Positions 42,059-50,337 of a stretch of DNA of 64,000 bases are shown here, piece by piece; the first letter of the stretch is position 1, and every line of letters starts with the position of its first letter. The notes below the pieces were generated by a model. That model was not told the DNA's origin and ran no database searches. It saw only the letters and a list, made by a program, of their open reading frames with translations. The translations under genes and the position numbers were made by a program. Origin of the DNA: Planctomycetota bacterium (GTDB lineage: Bacteria; Planctomycetota; UBA1135; UBA2386); the NCBI GenBank assembly GCA_020849665.1, contig JADLFX010000105.1, positions 89,161 through 153,160 on the forward strand, read 5' to 3'.

Positions 42059-43572
42059 GAGTGCGCCGAGGAGGGCTCGCCCCGCACCGGCTCCGGCTGT
42101 GCGGCCACGCTCGCGCGGGCCATCGACTCGCCACCCACCCAGATCAGGCCCGAGGCGAAGAGCAGGTGGTAGAAGGCGGTCAGCCAGTGGCCCTGCGAGG
42201 CCGCCAGGGTCGTCGTGGCGAGTGCGTAGGCGCCGAGGCCCAACTCCAACAGGGGGAGGAAGCCGCGCTTGCTGTGGTACAGGAATCCGAGCGCATGCGG
42301 CTGCGGCGCGTTGCCGCCCTTGCGGATGTCCAGCTTCGGCGTGCGCGTGAACTCGCCCGGATCGCGACCGAAGGCCGAGCAGACCGCCGCGGTGTTGTTG
42401 ATGCACATCCCCGCGGCCAGCGCCAGGAGCACGGGCAGGCGGGGCAGTACGAAGAGGTCGAGCCGGCTGAGCCGCGCCTGCGAGAGCCCGTAGTACACGA
42501 GCACGCTGCCGGTGGCGAAGATCAGCGGCAGGCCCTCCAGGAAGCCCACCAGCCACGGCATCTGCAGCGGCAGGTTGAGGCGCACGATCTGCAGCGGCAG
42601 ACCGATCAGGATCACACCCAGGAGGAGCACGAAGCCGACGTTGCCCAGCAGGTGGAACACCGCCTCGATCTTGGCCACCACCGGGATCGGCGCGCGCAGG
42701 ATCCGGGGCAGCAGCTTGCGGCCGGTCTGCACCGAGCCCTTCGCCCAGCGATGCTGCTGGTTGAGGAACGCACGCATCTCCACCGGCAGCTCGGCGGCGC
42801 AGGCGATGTCGGGGCGGTACACGAAGCGCCAGCCCTGGAGCTGGGCCCGGTAGGACAGGTCCATGTCCTCGGTCAGGGTGTCGTGCTGCCAGCCGCCGGC
42901 GTCGACGATCGCGGCGCGCCGGAACACACCCGCCGTGCCGTTGAAGTTGAAGAAGCAGCCGCGGCTCTGGCGACCCACGTGCTCGACCGCGAAGTGACCG
43001 TCGAGGAGCAGGGCCTGCATGCGGGTCAGCAGGCGCGAGTCCGGGTTGATGTGCTCCCACCGGGCCTGGACCATCCCCACCCTGGGATCGGCGAAGAACG
43101 GCACGGTGCGGCGCAGGAAGTCGGGCTCGGGGACGAAGTCGGCATCGAACACGGCCAGGAACTCGCCCTTGGCCTTGGCCAGCCCGGCGGCCAGCGCCCC
43201 GGCCTTGAAGCCGGTGCGGTTGCCGCGCCGGATGTGGGCGATGTCCAGGTCGGCCGGGAGGTCCCGCAGCGTGCGCTGGACGATCTCACACGTGTCGTCG
43301 GTGGAGTCGTCCAGGACCTGGATCTCCAGCCGGTCTCTGGGGTAGTCCAACGCTGCCACGGCCTCGATCAGCCGGGCGGCCACGAAGCGCTCGTTGAAGA
43401 TCGGCAGCTGGACCGTCACTCTGGGCCAGTCCGCCGGGGGCGGGGGCGTGGCGGGCAGGTGGCGGGATCGGAGGCAGAGCCAGGCCATCCAACCCCGGTG
43501 CAGGCCGAGGATCGCAAGCGGGGCGAGGAGCACCAGCTGCGTCCAGGTCAGGATCGAATCGAATTGGGTCAT
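42055..43572 (-). CDS. Membrane-embedded processive-type glycosyltransferase family 2
   Basis: A 505-residue integral membrane GT2 like glucomannan (CslA) or cellulose/hyaluronan-type synthases. One helix precedes the GT-A domain and about four to five follow. Catalytic motifs: QVLDDSTDDT, FDADFV (the DxD), TEDMD and QQHRW, the full D, DxD, D, QxxRW set of processive enzymes. It may synthesise and extrude a beta-linked glycan. No BcsB or BcsC is near; the coupled lipoprotein may be an accessory subunit. Confidence 0.88.
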   Translation of the reverse strand: MTQFDSILTWTQLVLLAPLAILGLHRGWMAWLCLRSRHLPATPPPPADWPRVTVQLPIFNERFVAARLIEAVAALDYPRDRLEIQVLDDSTDDTCEIVQRTLRDLPADLDIAHIRRGNRTGFKAGALAAGLAKAKGEFLAVFDADFVPEPDFLRRTVPFFADPRVGMVQARWEHINPDSRLLTRMQALLLDGHFAVEHVGRQSRGCFFNFNGTAGVFRRAAIVDAGGWQHDTLTEDMDLSYRAQLQGWRFVYRPDIACAAELPVEMRAFLNQQHRWAKGSVQTGRKLLPRILRAPIPVVAKIEAVFHLLGNVGFVLLLGVILIGLPLQIVRLNLPLQMPWLVGFLEGLPLIFATGSVLVYYGLSQARLSRLDLFVLPRLPVLLALAAGMCINNTAAVCSAFGRDPGEFTRTPKLDIRKGGNAPQPHALGFLYHSKRGFLPLLELGLGAYALATTTLAASQGHWLTAFYHLLFASGLIWVGGESMARASVAAQPEPVRGEPSSAHS

Positions 43573-43605
43573 CCCGATGGGTGCGGACGCAAGGGTCCGG
43601 AAGGG

Positions 43606-43611
43606 TATAGC
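43606..43611 (+). promoter_or_regulatory. -10 element of queA (leaderless type)
   Basis: TATAGC ends 8 nt before the queA GTG. The complementary strand reads GCTATA/TACCCT, which may serve the divergent glycosyltransferase gene. Confidence 0.4.
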
Positions 43612-43619
43612 AACGTCTC

Positions 43620-44657
43620 GTGCGCGTCGATGACTTCGACTTCCCCCTGCCCGAGGAGCGGATCGCCCGCCAACCCGCGGACCCCCGGGACTCCGCTCGG
43701 CTCCTGGTCTTGGAGCGGGCGTCGGAGCGCCGCGAGCACCGGGTGTTCCGGGACCTGCCTGAGTATCTACGCGCGGGGGATCTCCTGGTGCTCAACGACA
43801 CCAGGGTCCTGCCGAATCGTCTCGTCGGATCGCGCTCCGGGGGCGGGCGGGCCGAGGCGTTGATCCTGGAACGCCAGGGCCAGGAGTGCCGAGGGTTCCT
43901 GCGGCCGGCCGCGCGCGTGCGCACCGGCGAGACGCTCTCGTTCGAGTCCGGTGCCCTGCTCCTGACCCTGACCGATCGCCTGCCAGAGGGGCAGGTCCGG
44001 TTCCGTCTCGAGGCCCGGGACGGCGACCTGGACGGCACCCTCGACCGTGTCGGCCGCGCCCCCCTGCCTCCCTACCTGCACCGCGACGGCTCCGAGGACG
44101 CGCGAGCCGATCGGGAACGATACCAGACCGTCTTTGCCGAACGGCCGGGTGCGGTGGCGGCCCCGACGGCAGGGCTGCACTTCACCCCGGCACTGCTGCG
44201 GCGCATCGCGGACATGGGTGTCGAGATCGCGACCGTCACCCTGCACGTGGGCCTGGGCACGTTCGCGCCGATCCGGGTGGAGCGGGTCGACGAGCACCGC
44301 ATGCACGCCGAGCGCTACGAGGTGTCCCAGTCCGCGGCCGAGGCGGTCGTCGAGGCTCGCCGCCGGGGCGGCCGCGTGGTGGCGGTGGGGACGACCGCGG
44401 TGCGCACCCTCGAGACCGTCGCCCGTCCGGGCCGCCAGATCGCGGCCGGCAGCGGCGACTCCGAGCTCTTCCTCTGCCCGGGCCGGTCGTTCCGGGTCGT
44501 CGACGCCATGGTGACCAACTTCCACCTGCCGCGCTCGACCCTGTTCATGCTCGTGTGCGCGTTCGCGGGTCGCGAGCGGATGCTGCAGGTGTATCGCGAG
44601 GCGATCGAGCAGGAGTACCGCTTCTACTCGTTCGGCGACGCCATGCTGATCCTCTGA
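43620..44657 (+). CDS. queA: S-adenosylmethionine:tRNA ribosyltransferase-isomerase
   Basis: Adds the epoxy-cyclopentane ring of queuosine precursor to tRNA, using the ribosyl group of SAM. 345 residues with LPEERIARQP, VLNDTRVLPNRL, YQTVFAERPGAVAAPTAGLHF and FHLPRSTLFMLV, a textbook QueA. GTG start, 8 nt after a probable -10 box. The next-to-last step is here; queG is at 50338 and tgt is not in the window. Confidence 0.95.
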   Translation: MRVDDFDFPLPEERIARQPADPRDSARLLVLERASERREHRVFRDLPEYLRAGDLLVLNDTRVLPNRLVGSRSGGGRAEALILERQGQECRGFLRPAARVRTGETLSFESGALLLTLTDRLPEGQVRFRLEARDGDLDGTLDRVGRAPLPPYLHRDGSEDARADRERYQTVFAERPGAVAAPTAGLHFTPALLRRIADMGVEIATVTLHVGLGTFAPIRVERVDEHRMHAERYEVSQSAAEAVVEARRRGGRVVAVGTTAVRTLETVARPGRQIAAGSGDSELFLCPGRSFRVVDAMVTNFHLPRSTLFMLVCAFAGRERMLQVYREAIEQEYRFYSFGDAMLIL

Positions 44658-44693
44658 CCCACCCGCGGCGGGACCACGCCGACCCGCGGCGGC

Positions 44694-45317
44694 TCACGCC
44701 CGCGGCCAGACCTTGCGGAGTGCCGCCGCGAGTCCGGCGGCCGCAGCCCCAGGGTCCTCTGCCTGGAGGATCGCGCCCGCCACGGCGATGCGCGTGGCGC
44801 CCTCGGCGAGGACGAGGGGCAGGTTCGCGGCCGTGATCCCACCGATCGCGAACACCGGCAGCCGCGTCGCCGCAAGCGCGGCCCGCAGCGCACCGGCCGG
44901 CTGGGCGGTCGCGTAGCCCTTGGTGGCGGTGGGGAAGCAGGGTCCGAACCCGACGTGGTCGGCCCCGTCGCGCTCGGCCGCGCGCAGCTCGGCCAGGGAG
45001 TGCGTGCTCACCCCCAGCAGGCGCCGGGGCCCCAACAGGGCCCGGGCCCTGGCCGCGGGCATGTCCTGCTGGCCCACGTGGGCCCCGGCGGCCCCCGACG
45101 CGACCGCGAGCCCGACGTCGTCGTTGACCAGCACCGGCACGCCCGCCTCCGCACACAGCTCCATGCAGCGCCGCAGCCCGGTGGGATCGCTCTGCTTGAC
45201 CCGCCACTGCACCAGGTCCACGCCGCCGGCGAGCGCCGCCGCCAGCGTGGCGAAGGGCTCGCCCCGGCACAGCTCTGGCGTGAAGAGCAGGTAGAGACGT
45301 CGCGATTCCAGCGGCAT
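44694..45317 (-). CDS. thiE: Thiamine-phosphate synthase
   Basis: Joins HMP-PP and HET-P to thiamine phosphate. 207-residue TIM barrel with VDLVQWRVKQSD (usual Q-x-R-x-K), VLVNDDVGLA, GAHVGQQD, GFGPCFPTATKGYA and VFAIGGITAANLP. The ATG at 45317 is used. The 26 bp before it and the divergent gene leave no room for a TPP riboswitch. No other thiamine gene is near. Confidence 0.93.
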   Translation of the reverse strand: MPLESRRLYLLFTPELCRGEPFATLAAALAGGVDLVQWRVKQSDPTGLRRCMELCAEAGVPVLVNDDVGLAVASGAAGAHVGQQDMPAARARALLGPRRLLGVSTHSLAELRAAERDGADHVGFGPCFPTATKGYATAQPAGALRAALAATRLPVFAIGGITAANLPLVLAEGATRIAVAGAILQAEDPGAAAAGLAAALRKVWPRA

Positions 45318-45328
45318 GCCTCCCTTCC

Positions 45329-45334
45329 TATCAT
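45329..45334 (+). promoter_or_regulatory. -10 element of the small membrane/TPR gene (leaderless type)
   Basis: TATCAT ends 8 nt before the ATG at 45343, with no ribosome site between. Confidence 0.35.
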
Positions 45335-45342
45335 CGCCGCCG

Positions 45343-45894
45343 ATGTTGCGGGACGCGTTCCTTCCCAACCTCCTGATCTTCGCGGTCGGGATGGCCGCCG
45401 CCTGGGGCTACTTGCGCACCGGCAGGACTCTGCGCGGCACGCTGCTCCTGGTGGGGCTGTGGGTGCTGGCCGACGTCGCGTTGCTGGCCCGCTTCGCCTA
45501 CCAGGGCGGCGAGGACCTCTTCTTCCTCGCCCTCTGCGCCATGCAGGCCTACGCCCTGTCCGAGTTCCTGCTCTTCACCTACGGCCGGATCGCGCGGCGC
45601 GGGGCGCGGCACCGCCAGCTGCGCGAGTCCCTGTTCCGCGTGGCGATCGTGCATTTCCTGCGCGACGAACTGGAGCAGGCGCAGGCCGTGTACCGGCGCC
45701 TGGTGCGACGGGATCCCTGGGACCTGGACGCCGCCGTGCATCTCGCCACGGTGCTGGCACGGCGCGGGCGCAGTCGCGCGGCGCGTGCCTGGTTTCGCAG
45801 CGCACGCAGCCTGGATCGCGAAGGACGCTACGCCGAACTCCTGCAGGAGGAACTGCGGCGCTTCGCGGCGCGGCGCGTGGTGCGCGGCGCGTGA
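45343..45894 (+). CDS. Small membrane protein with TPR-like C-terminus
   Basis: A 183-residue protein with about three hydrophobic helices in the first 80 residues (LLIFAVGMAAAWGYL, LLVGLWVLADVALL, LFFLALCAMQAYALSEFLLF) and a soluble helical tail with one to two TPR-like units (QAQAVYRRLVRRDPWDLDAAVHLATVL). It is not a family I recognise. The start at 45343 is preferred for its position 8 nt after a -10 hexamer; an in-frame ATG at 45316 would overlap the thiE start. Confidence 0.65.
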   Translation: MLRDAFLPNLLIFAVGMAAAWGYLRTGRTLRGTLLLVGLWVLADVALLARFAYQGGEDLFFLALCAMQAYALSEFLLFTYGRIARRGARHRQLRESLFRVAIVHFLRDELEQAQAVYRRLVRRDPWDLDAAVHLATVLARRGRSRAARAWFRSARSLDREGRYAELLQEELRRFAARRVVRGA

Positions 45895-45969
45895 GCCGGT
45901 GCGTGGCGCTCGCCTCTCGCCTCTGCGCGGCCGCCCGCTACGCTCCCGGCCTTTTCTCGGGACACCACG

Positions 45970-47265
45970 ATGAGTAGCGACTGGCTCAAGCGCGCGATCT
46001 CTGCGGAAGAGCTCGTGGCCAAGATCCGCAGCGGGCAACACGTGTTCGTGCATGGCGGGGCGGCGACGCCGGTGCCCCTGGTGCAGGCGCTCCTGCGGCG
46101 CACCGACCTGCACGACGTGAACCTCTACCATCTGCACCTCGAGGGGGTGCCACCGATCCGCAACGGTGGGCCGCACCGCGGCGTAAACTCCATGTCGCTC
46201 TTCACCGGCCCCAACCAGCGCGAGCCGGTCGCCGAGGGCAAGGCCGACTTCATCCCGGTGTTCCTGAGCGACATCCCCGTGCTGATCCGGGACCGGGTCC
46301 TGCCGATCGACGTTGCCCTGCTGCAGCTGTCGCCTCCCGACGCGCACGGGATCTGCACCCTCGGCACCTCGGTCGACGCGGCGCTCGCCGCCTCCCGGAC
46401 GGCGAAGGTGGTGCTGGCGGAGATCAACCACCAGGCACCGCGCACCCACGGCAACTCGTGGGTGCCGCTGTCCCTGGTGGATGCGTTCACGGTCACCGAT
46501 CGGCCGCTGCCGTCGCACGAGCTCGGCGACGAGACACCCGTCGAGGCGGCCATCGGCGAGCAGGTGGCGCAGCTCGTCGACGACGGGTCGTGCCTGCAGC
46601 TGGGTATCGGCGTGATCCCCAATGCGGTGCTCAAGCGCCTGCACGGCAAGCAGGACCTCGGCATCCACACCGAGATGTTCTCGGACGGGGTGGTGGACCT
46701 GTACCGCGCCGGGGCGATCACCAACGCCCGCAAGCAGGTGCACGCCGGGCGCATCGTCACCAGCTTCGTGGTCGGTTCGAAGAAGCTCTACGACTTCGTC
46801 GACGACCACGGCATCGTGGAGTTCCACCCCTGCGACCGGACCAACGACGTCCGCATCATCGCCGCGATCGACAACATGGTGGCGGTCAACTCGGCGTTGG
46901 AGATCGACCTCTCCGGGCAGGTGTGTGCCGACTCGATCGGGACGCGGATCTACTCGGGCATCGGCGGGCAGATGGACTTCATCCAGGGTGCCGACCTGAG
47001 CCGCGGCGGCAAGCCGATCATCGCGCTTCCGTCCACCGCCGCGAGCGGACGGCTGTCGCGCATCGTGCCCACGCTCAAGACCGGCGCAGGCGTGGTCACC
47101 ACGCGCGGTCACGTCAACTGGGTGGTCACCGAGCACGGCGCCGTGAACCTGCTCGGCCGCTCCCTGCGCCAGCGCGCCGAGCTGCTGATCAGCATCGCGC
47201 ACCCGGACTTCCGCGGCGAACTCCGGCGCACGTTCGCAGAGTTGCGCCACTTCTCCGTCGGCTAG
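45970..47265 (+). CDS. Acetyl-CoA hydrolase/transferase family (4-hydroxybutyrate CoA-transferase-like)
   Basis: A 431-residue family I CoA-transferase. The catalytic Glu is in LGIHTEMFSDGVVDL, and GIGVIPNAVLKRL, DRTNDVRIIAAIDNMVAVNSALEIDL and the GGQMDFIQGA motif fit the cat2/4-hydroxybutyrate CoA-transferase branch. It moves CoA between acetyl-CoA and short hydroxy- or carboxylic acids. The gene is preceded by TACGCT (45939-45944), 25 nt before the ATG, and has no metabolic partner nearby. Confidence 0.88.
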   Translation: MSSDWLKRAISAEELVAKIRSGQHVFVHGGAATPVPLVQALLRRTDLHDVNLYHLHLEGVPPIRNGGPHRGVNSMSLFTGPNQREPVAEGKADFIPVFLSDIPVLIRDRVLPIDVALLQLSPPDAHGICTLGTSVDAALAASRTAKVVLAEINHQAPRTHGNSWVPLSLVDAFTVTDRPLPSHELGDETPVEAAIGEQVAQLVDDGSCLQLGIGVIPNAVLKRLHGKQDLGIHTEMFSDGVVDLYRAGAITNARKQVHAGRIVTSFVVGSKKLYDFVDDHGIVEFHPCDRTNDVRIIAAIDNMVAVNSALEIDLSGQVCADSIGTRIYSGIGGQMDFIQGADLSRGGKPIIALPSTAASGRLSRIVPTLKTGAGVVTTRGHVNWVVTEHGAVNLLGRSLRQRAELLISIAHPDFRGELRRTFAELRHFSVG

Positions 47266-47290
47266 GCCGCGTCCCTCGCGGGTTCGGGAG

Positions 47291-47326
47291 CCCGGCGCCG
47301 CCGCCCAGGCGCCCGCATGCGCCGGG
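47291..47326. terminator. Hairpin between convergent genes
   Basis: CCCGGCGC and GCGCCGGG form an 8-bp stem (20-nt loop that can itself pair) in the 84-bp gap between the CoA-transferase and L,D-transpeptidase genes. No T run. Confidence 0.35.
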
Positions 47327-47349
47327 CGGTCGTCGTCGCGCGCCGGAGG

Positions 47350-48108
47350 CTAGGTCCCCGCCGCCGTACGCAGCGCGTGCCAGCGCGAGTCCTCGCGCAG
47401 CACGTGGGCGGGCAGCTGCACGAGCCGCGGTGCGCGTGCGGGATCGAGCCAGCGCAGGAGCTCGCGCATGGCCGCCTCGTCCATCGCGGTGCAGCCGGCC
47501 GTGCCCCGGCCGGGGCCGGTGCCCAGGTGCAGGAAGATGCACGAGCCGGCGCCGCGCAGGACCGGTTCGGTGTTGTGCTCCACCACGATGCCGTAGCAGT
47601 AGAGCCGGTCCTCGCGCCGCATCGCCTCGGCGCTGCGCCAGTCGGGCCGCGGGATCAGGGTGCGGTCCAGGATCTGGTTGTAGAACGCACTCGCGGGATC
47701 GTCGACGCAGCGATACCGGTCGTCGACGCGCAGGTAGGGGAGGCGCATCCCGGCCAGCTCGCGCTCGTCGCCGTAGCCGAACGCCTGACGCAGCGCGAAC
47801 ACGCCGGCGGGCGCGCGGCCGTCGCCCTCGCGCTTCTCGGGTCCGGGGCCCAGAGGGCCGCTGCCGTGTTCGCCGCGTCCCCAGGCGAGGCCGTTGCGTC
47901 CCACCACGATGGCCAGGGGCGGGCCCGCCACGCGCCACGCGGAACCGGCCTGGTCTCGCTCCAGGCGCCAGAGCGTGCCGTCCACCGCGCTCCAGTGGGG
48001 CGTGGTCACCAGGAGCACCTGTCGCGACCCGGCTACCGGATCGTCGGAGGTGTCGACCAGCATGCACGAGGGCAGGAAGACGGCGAGTGCGAGGGCGAGG
48101 GAGCGCAT
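47350..48108 (-). CDS. L,D-transpeptidase (YkuD-like) lipoprotein
   Basis: A 252-residue protein with a lipoprotein signal (LAVFLPSC) and a YkuD-type domain. The catalytic segment SCIFLHLGTGPGRGTAGCTAMDE holds the His and the nucleophilic Cys in the family's H-x(n)-[ST]-x-G-C layout, with GTAGC in place of SHGC. It probably makes or edits 3-3 cross-links or attaches proteins to peptidoglycan. The region before it (GRAPAGVFALRQAFGYG) is the usual PxGxF strand. Confidence 0.82.
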   Translation of the reverse strand: MRSLALALAVFLPSCMLVDTSDDPVAGSRQVLLVTTPHWSAVDGTLWRLERDQAGSAWRVAGPPLAIVVGRNGLAWGRGEHGSGPLGPGPEKREGDGRAPAGVFALRQAFGYGDERELAGMRLPYLRVDDRYRCVDDPASAFYNQILDRTLIPRPDWRSAEAMRREDRLYCYGIVVEHNTEPVLRGAGSCIFLHLGTGPGRGTAGCTAMDEAAMRELLRWLDPARAPRLVQLPAHVLREDSRWHALRTAAGT

Positions 48109-48229
48109 CAGGTCAGGGAATGCATGTACAGGATCGTGCCGGCGGCCGCGACGGTGCGCGGGACGGCGGCGGATGGCGGGGCGCCCGCGCCGCAGTGGCG
48201 TGCGGCGCGTCCGGGGGCGTCCCGGCGCC

Positions 48230-49786
48230 TCAGAGGGGCTTCTCGCTGATCGACTTCGCCTGCAGGAAGAGCAGCAGGTAGTCGGGACCGCCGGCCTTGG
48301 AGTCGGTCCCCGACATGTTGAACCCGCCGAACGGGTGCACGCCGACCAGCGCGCCCGTGCACTTGCGGTTTATGTAGAGGTTGCCCACGTGGAAGCGGCG
48401 GCGCGCCTCGGCCTTGTGCGCGGGCACGTCCGTGTAGACCGAGCCGGTCAGGCCGTACTCGGTGTTGTTCACCACCTGCAGGCCTTCCTCGAAGTCCTTC
48501 ACGCGGATCACGGCCAGCACGGGACCGAAGATCTCCTCCTGGGAGAGGCGTGCGGTGGGGGCGACGTCGGCGAACACCGTGGGTTGGATGTAGTGGCCCT
48601 TGCCCTCTGCCCTCCCGCCGCCGGCCAGCAGTCGGCCCTCCTTCTTCCCCACGTCGATGTACTCCAGGATCTTCTTCGCGGAGGCCTCGTTGATCACCGG
48701 ACCCATGTAGGTCTCGGGCGAGCGCGGATGGCCGACCCGGATCGCCTGCACCTTGGGCAGCATGCGGCGCAGGAACTCGTCGTAGACGGCGGTGTGGACC
48801 ACCGCGCGGGAACAGGCCGAGCACTTCTGGCCCTGGTAGCCGAACGCCGACGCGACCACGGCCTCGACCGCGGCGTCGAGGTTGCAGTCCTTGTCGACCA
48901 GGATGCTGTCCTTGCCGCCCATCTCGGCGACCAGGCGCTTCATCCAGATCTGGCCGGGCTGGACCTTCGCCGAACGCTCGAAGAGGTGCAGACCGACTTC
49001 CTTGGAGCCGGTGAACGAGATGAAGCGCGTCAGGCGGTGGTTGACGACGTGCTCGCCGACGATCCGGCCTGGACCGGTGATGAAGTTCAGCGCCGGCTTG
49101 GGCACGCCCACCTCGTACATCAGCTCGACGAACATGGCGGCGATGGTGGGCGTGGGTTCCGCGGGCTTGAGCACCACGGTGTTGCCGGTCACCAGCGCGG
49201 CGCTGGTCATGCCCACCATGATCGCCAGCGGGAAGTTCCAGGGGGGGATCACCGCGCCGACGCCGAGCGGGATGTAGACCATCTCGTTCTTCTCGACCGG
49301 GTGCGGGGTGATCGGCTGCGGTCCGGCAAGGCGCAGCATGTGGCGGGCGTAGTACTCGAGGAAGTCGATGGCCTCGGCGGTGTCGCAGTCGGCCTCGACC
49401 CAGCTCTTGCCCGCCTCGTAGACCAGCAGGGCCGAGAACAGGTGCTTGCGCTCGCGCATGCGGCGGGCGGCCTCGACGTGGATCCGCACCCGTTCGGTGG
49501 CAGGCACCTGCGACCACGCGGCGAACGCGGCATGGGCGGCCTGCACCGCGCGCTCGGCATCCTCCACGTTGCACTGCGGGAACGTGGCGATCAGCCGGTC
49601 GGTGTCGCCGGGGTCGCGGCGCTCGACACGGCCGGGGCGGTCGGTGACCGCCTCGCCGGCGATCCAGCAGGGACGGTGCTTGCCCAGGCCCTTCTCGATC
49701 TGGGCGAGGGCGGCGGCGAAAGCCGTGCGGTTCTCGGGGCGGGAGAAGTCGGTGAACGGTTCGTTGCGGAATTCGGGGAGCTGCAT
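48230..49786 (-). CDS. pruA: L-glutamate gamma-semialdehyde (1-pyrroline-5-carboxylate) dehydrogenase
   Basis: NAD-dependent aldehyde dehydrogenase that oxidises glutamate semialdehyde, the second step of proline/ornithine degradation. 518 residues: NEPFTDFS start, PWNFPLAI, TGSKEVG, catalytic Glu in VAEMGGKD, catalytic Cys in QGQKCSACSR, and EEIFGPVLAV. This is the stand-alone RocA/PruA type rather than PutA. The ATG at 49786 is preceded by AAAGGG. No proline dehydrogenase is nearby. Confidence 0.92.
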   Translation of the reverse strand: MQLPEFRNEPFTDFSRPENRTAFAAALAQIEKGLGKHRPCWIAGEAVTDRPGRVERRDPGDTDRLIATFPQCNVEDAERAVQAAHAAFAAWSQVPATERVRIHVEAARRMRERKHLFSALLVYEAGKSWVEADCDTAEAIDFLEYYARHMLRLAGPQPITPHPVEKNEMVYIPLGVGAVIPPWNFPLAIMVGMTSAALVTGNTVVLKPAEPTPTIAAMFVELMYEVGVPKPALNFITGPGRIVGEHVVNHRLTRFISFTGSKEVGLHLFERSAKVQPGQIWMKRLVAEMGGKDSILVDKDCNLDAAVEAVVASAFGYQGQKCSACSRAVVHTAVYDEFLRRMLPKVQAIRVGHPRSPETYMGPVINEASAKKILEYIDVGKKEGRLLAGGGRAEGKGHYIQPTVFADVAPTARLSQEEIFGPVLAVIRVKDFEEGLQVVNNTEYGLTGSVYTDVPAHKAEARRRFHVGNLYINRKCTGALVGVHPFGGFNMSGTDSKAGGPDYLLLFLQAKSISEKPL

Positions 49787-49953
49787 GCCTGACCCTTTGC
49801 GGCTGGGGTCACGCATCGTCGCACGGCGCGGCGTCACTTGGGAGCGTCGTGGCGCGGCGTGCGGACCGGCGCCGGCAGACCCCGCGGCGCGGGGGCATCC
49901 GCCGGGGCGCCGCGCGGGGCGAGGGCTCGGGCGAGGCCGGCGTCAGCGGCCGG

Positions 49954-50139
49954 TCACGACACCTTCCACTTGCGCTTCTCCAGGTGGTCCGTGAACCGCG
50001 CCATGTCCTCCCTGCTGAAGAGCTTGACCTGCGAGCCGCACTGCACGCAGTACGAGTGGTTCACGCTCATCAGGTAGCGCACGTAGTCGTTGCAGCGCGC
50101 GCACCACTTCGTCTCCTTCTCGAAATCCATGCGGTCCAT
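49954..50139 (-). CDS. Small zinc-ribbon protein
   Basis: A 61-residue protein with two Cys pairs, WCARC and YCVQC, about 17 residues apart, forming a likely zinc ribbon, followed by a short basic helix. Function unknown; such mini zinc ribbons often bind nucleic acid or protein. The ATG at 50139 has GGAG 6 nt upstream. It lies between pruA and queG on the same strand. Confidence 0.72.
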   Translation of the reverse strand: MDRMDFEKETKWCARCNDYVRYLMSVNHSYCVQCGSQVKLFSREDMARFTDHLEKRKWKVS

Positions 50140-50337
50140 GTCTGCTCCTGTGGGTGGACGTTGGTCCGGGGGAGGGAGCAAGCGCCTTGCCAGGTCGGCC
50201 GGGGGGAGGCGTCCCAGGCTCGATGCGTCCTTGCCAGCGCGGTCTCTGCAGAACGCGCCGGCGTGGGGCACCGCGGCACTCCTAGGCAGGGAGCCGGCGC
50301 AGGTTGCAGGCGCGCAACGCGGCGTTGCAGCGGTGCA

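Noticed and set aside
45318..45343. TPP riboswitch before thiE
   Set aside because: Only 26 bp separate the two divergent starts, far too short for a THI element.
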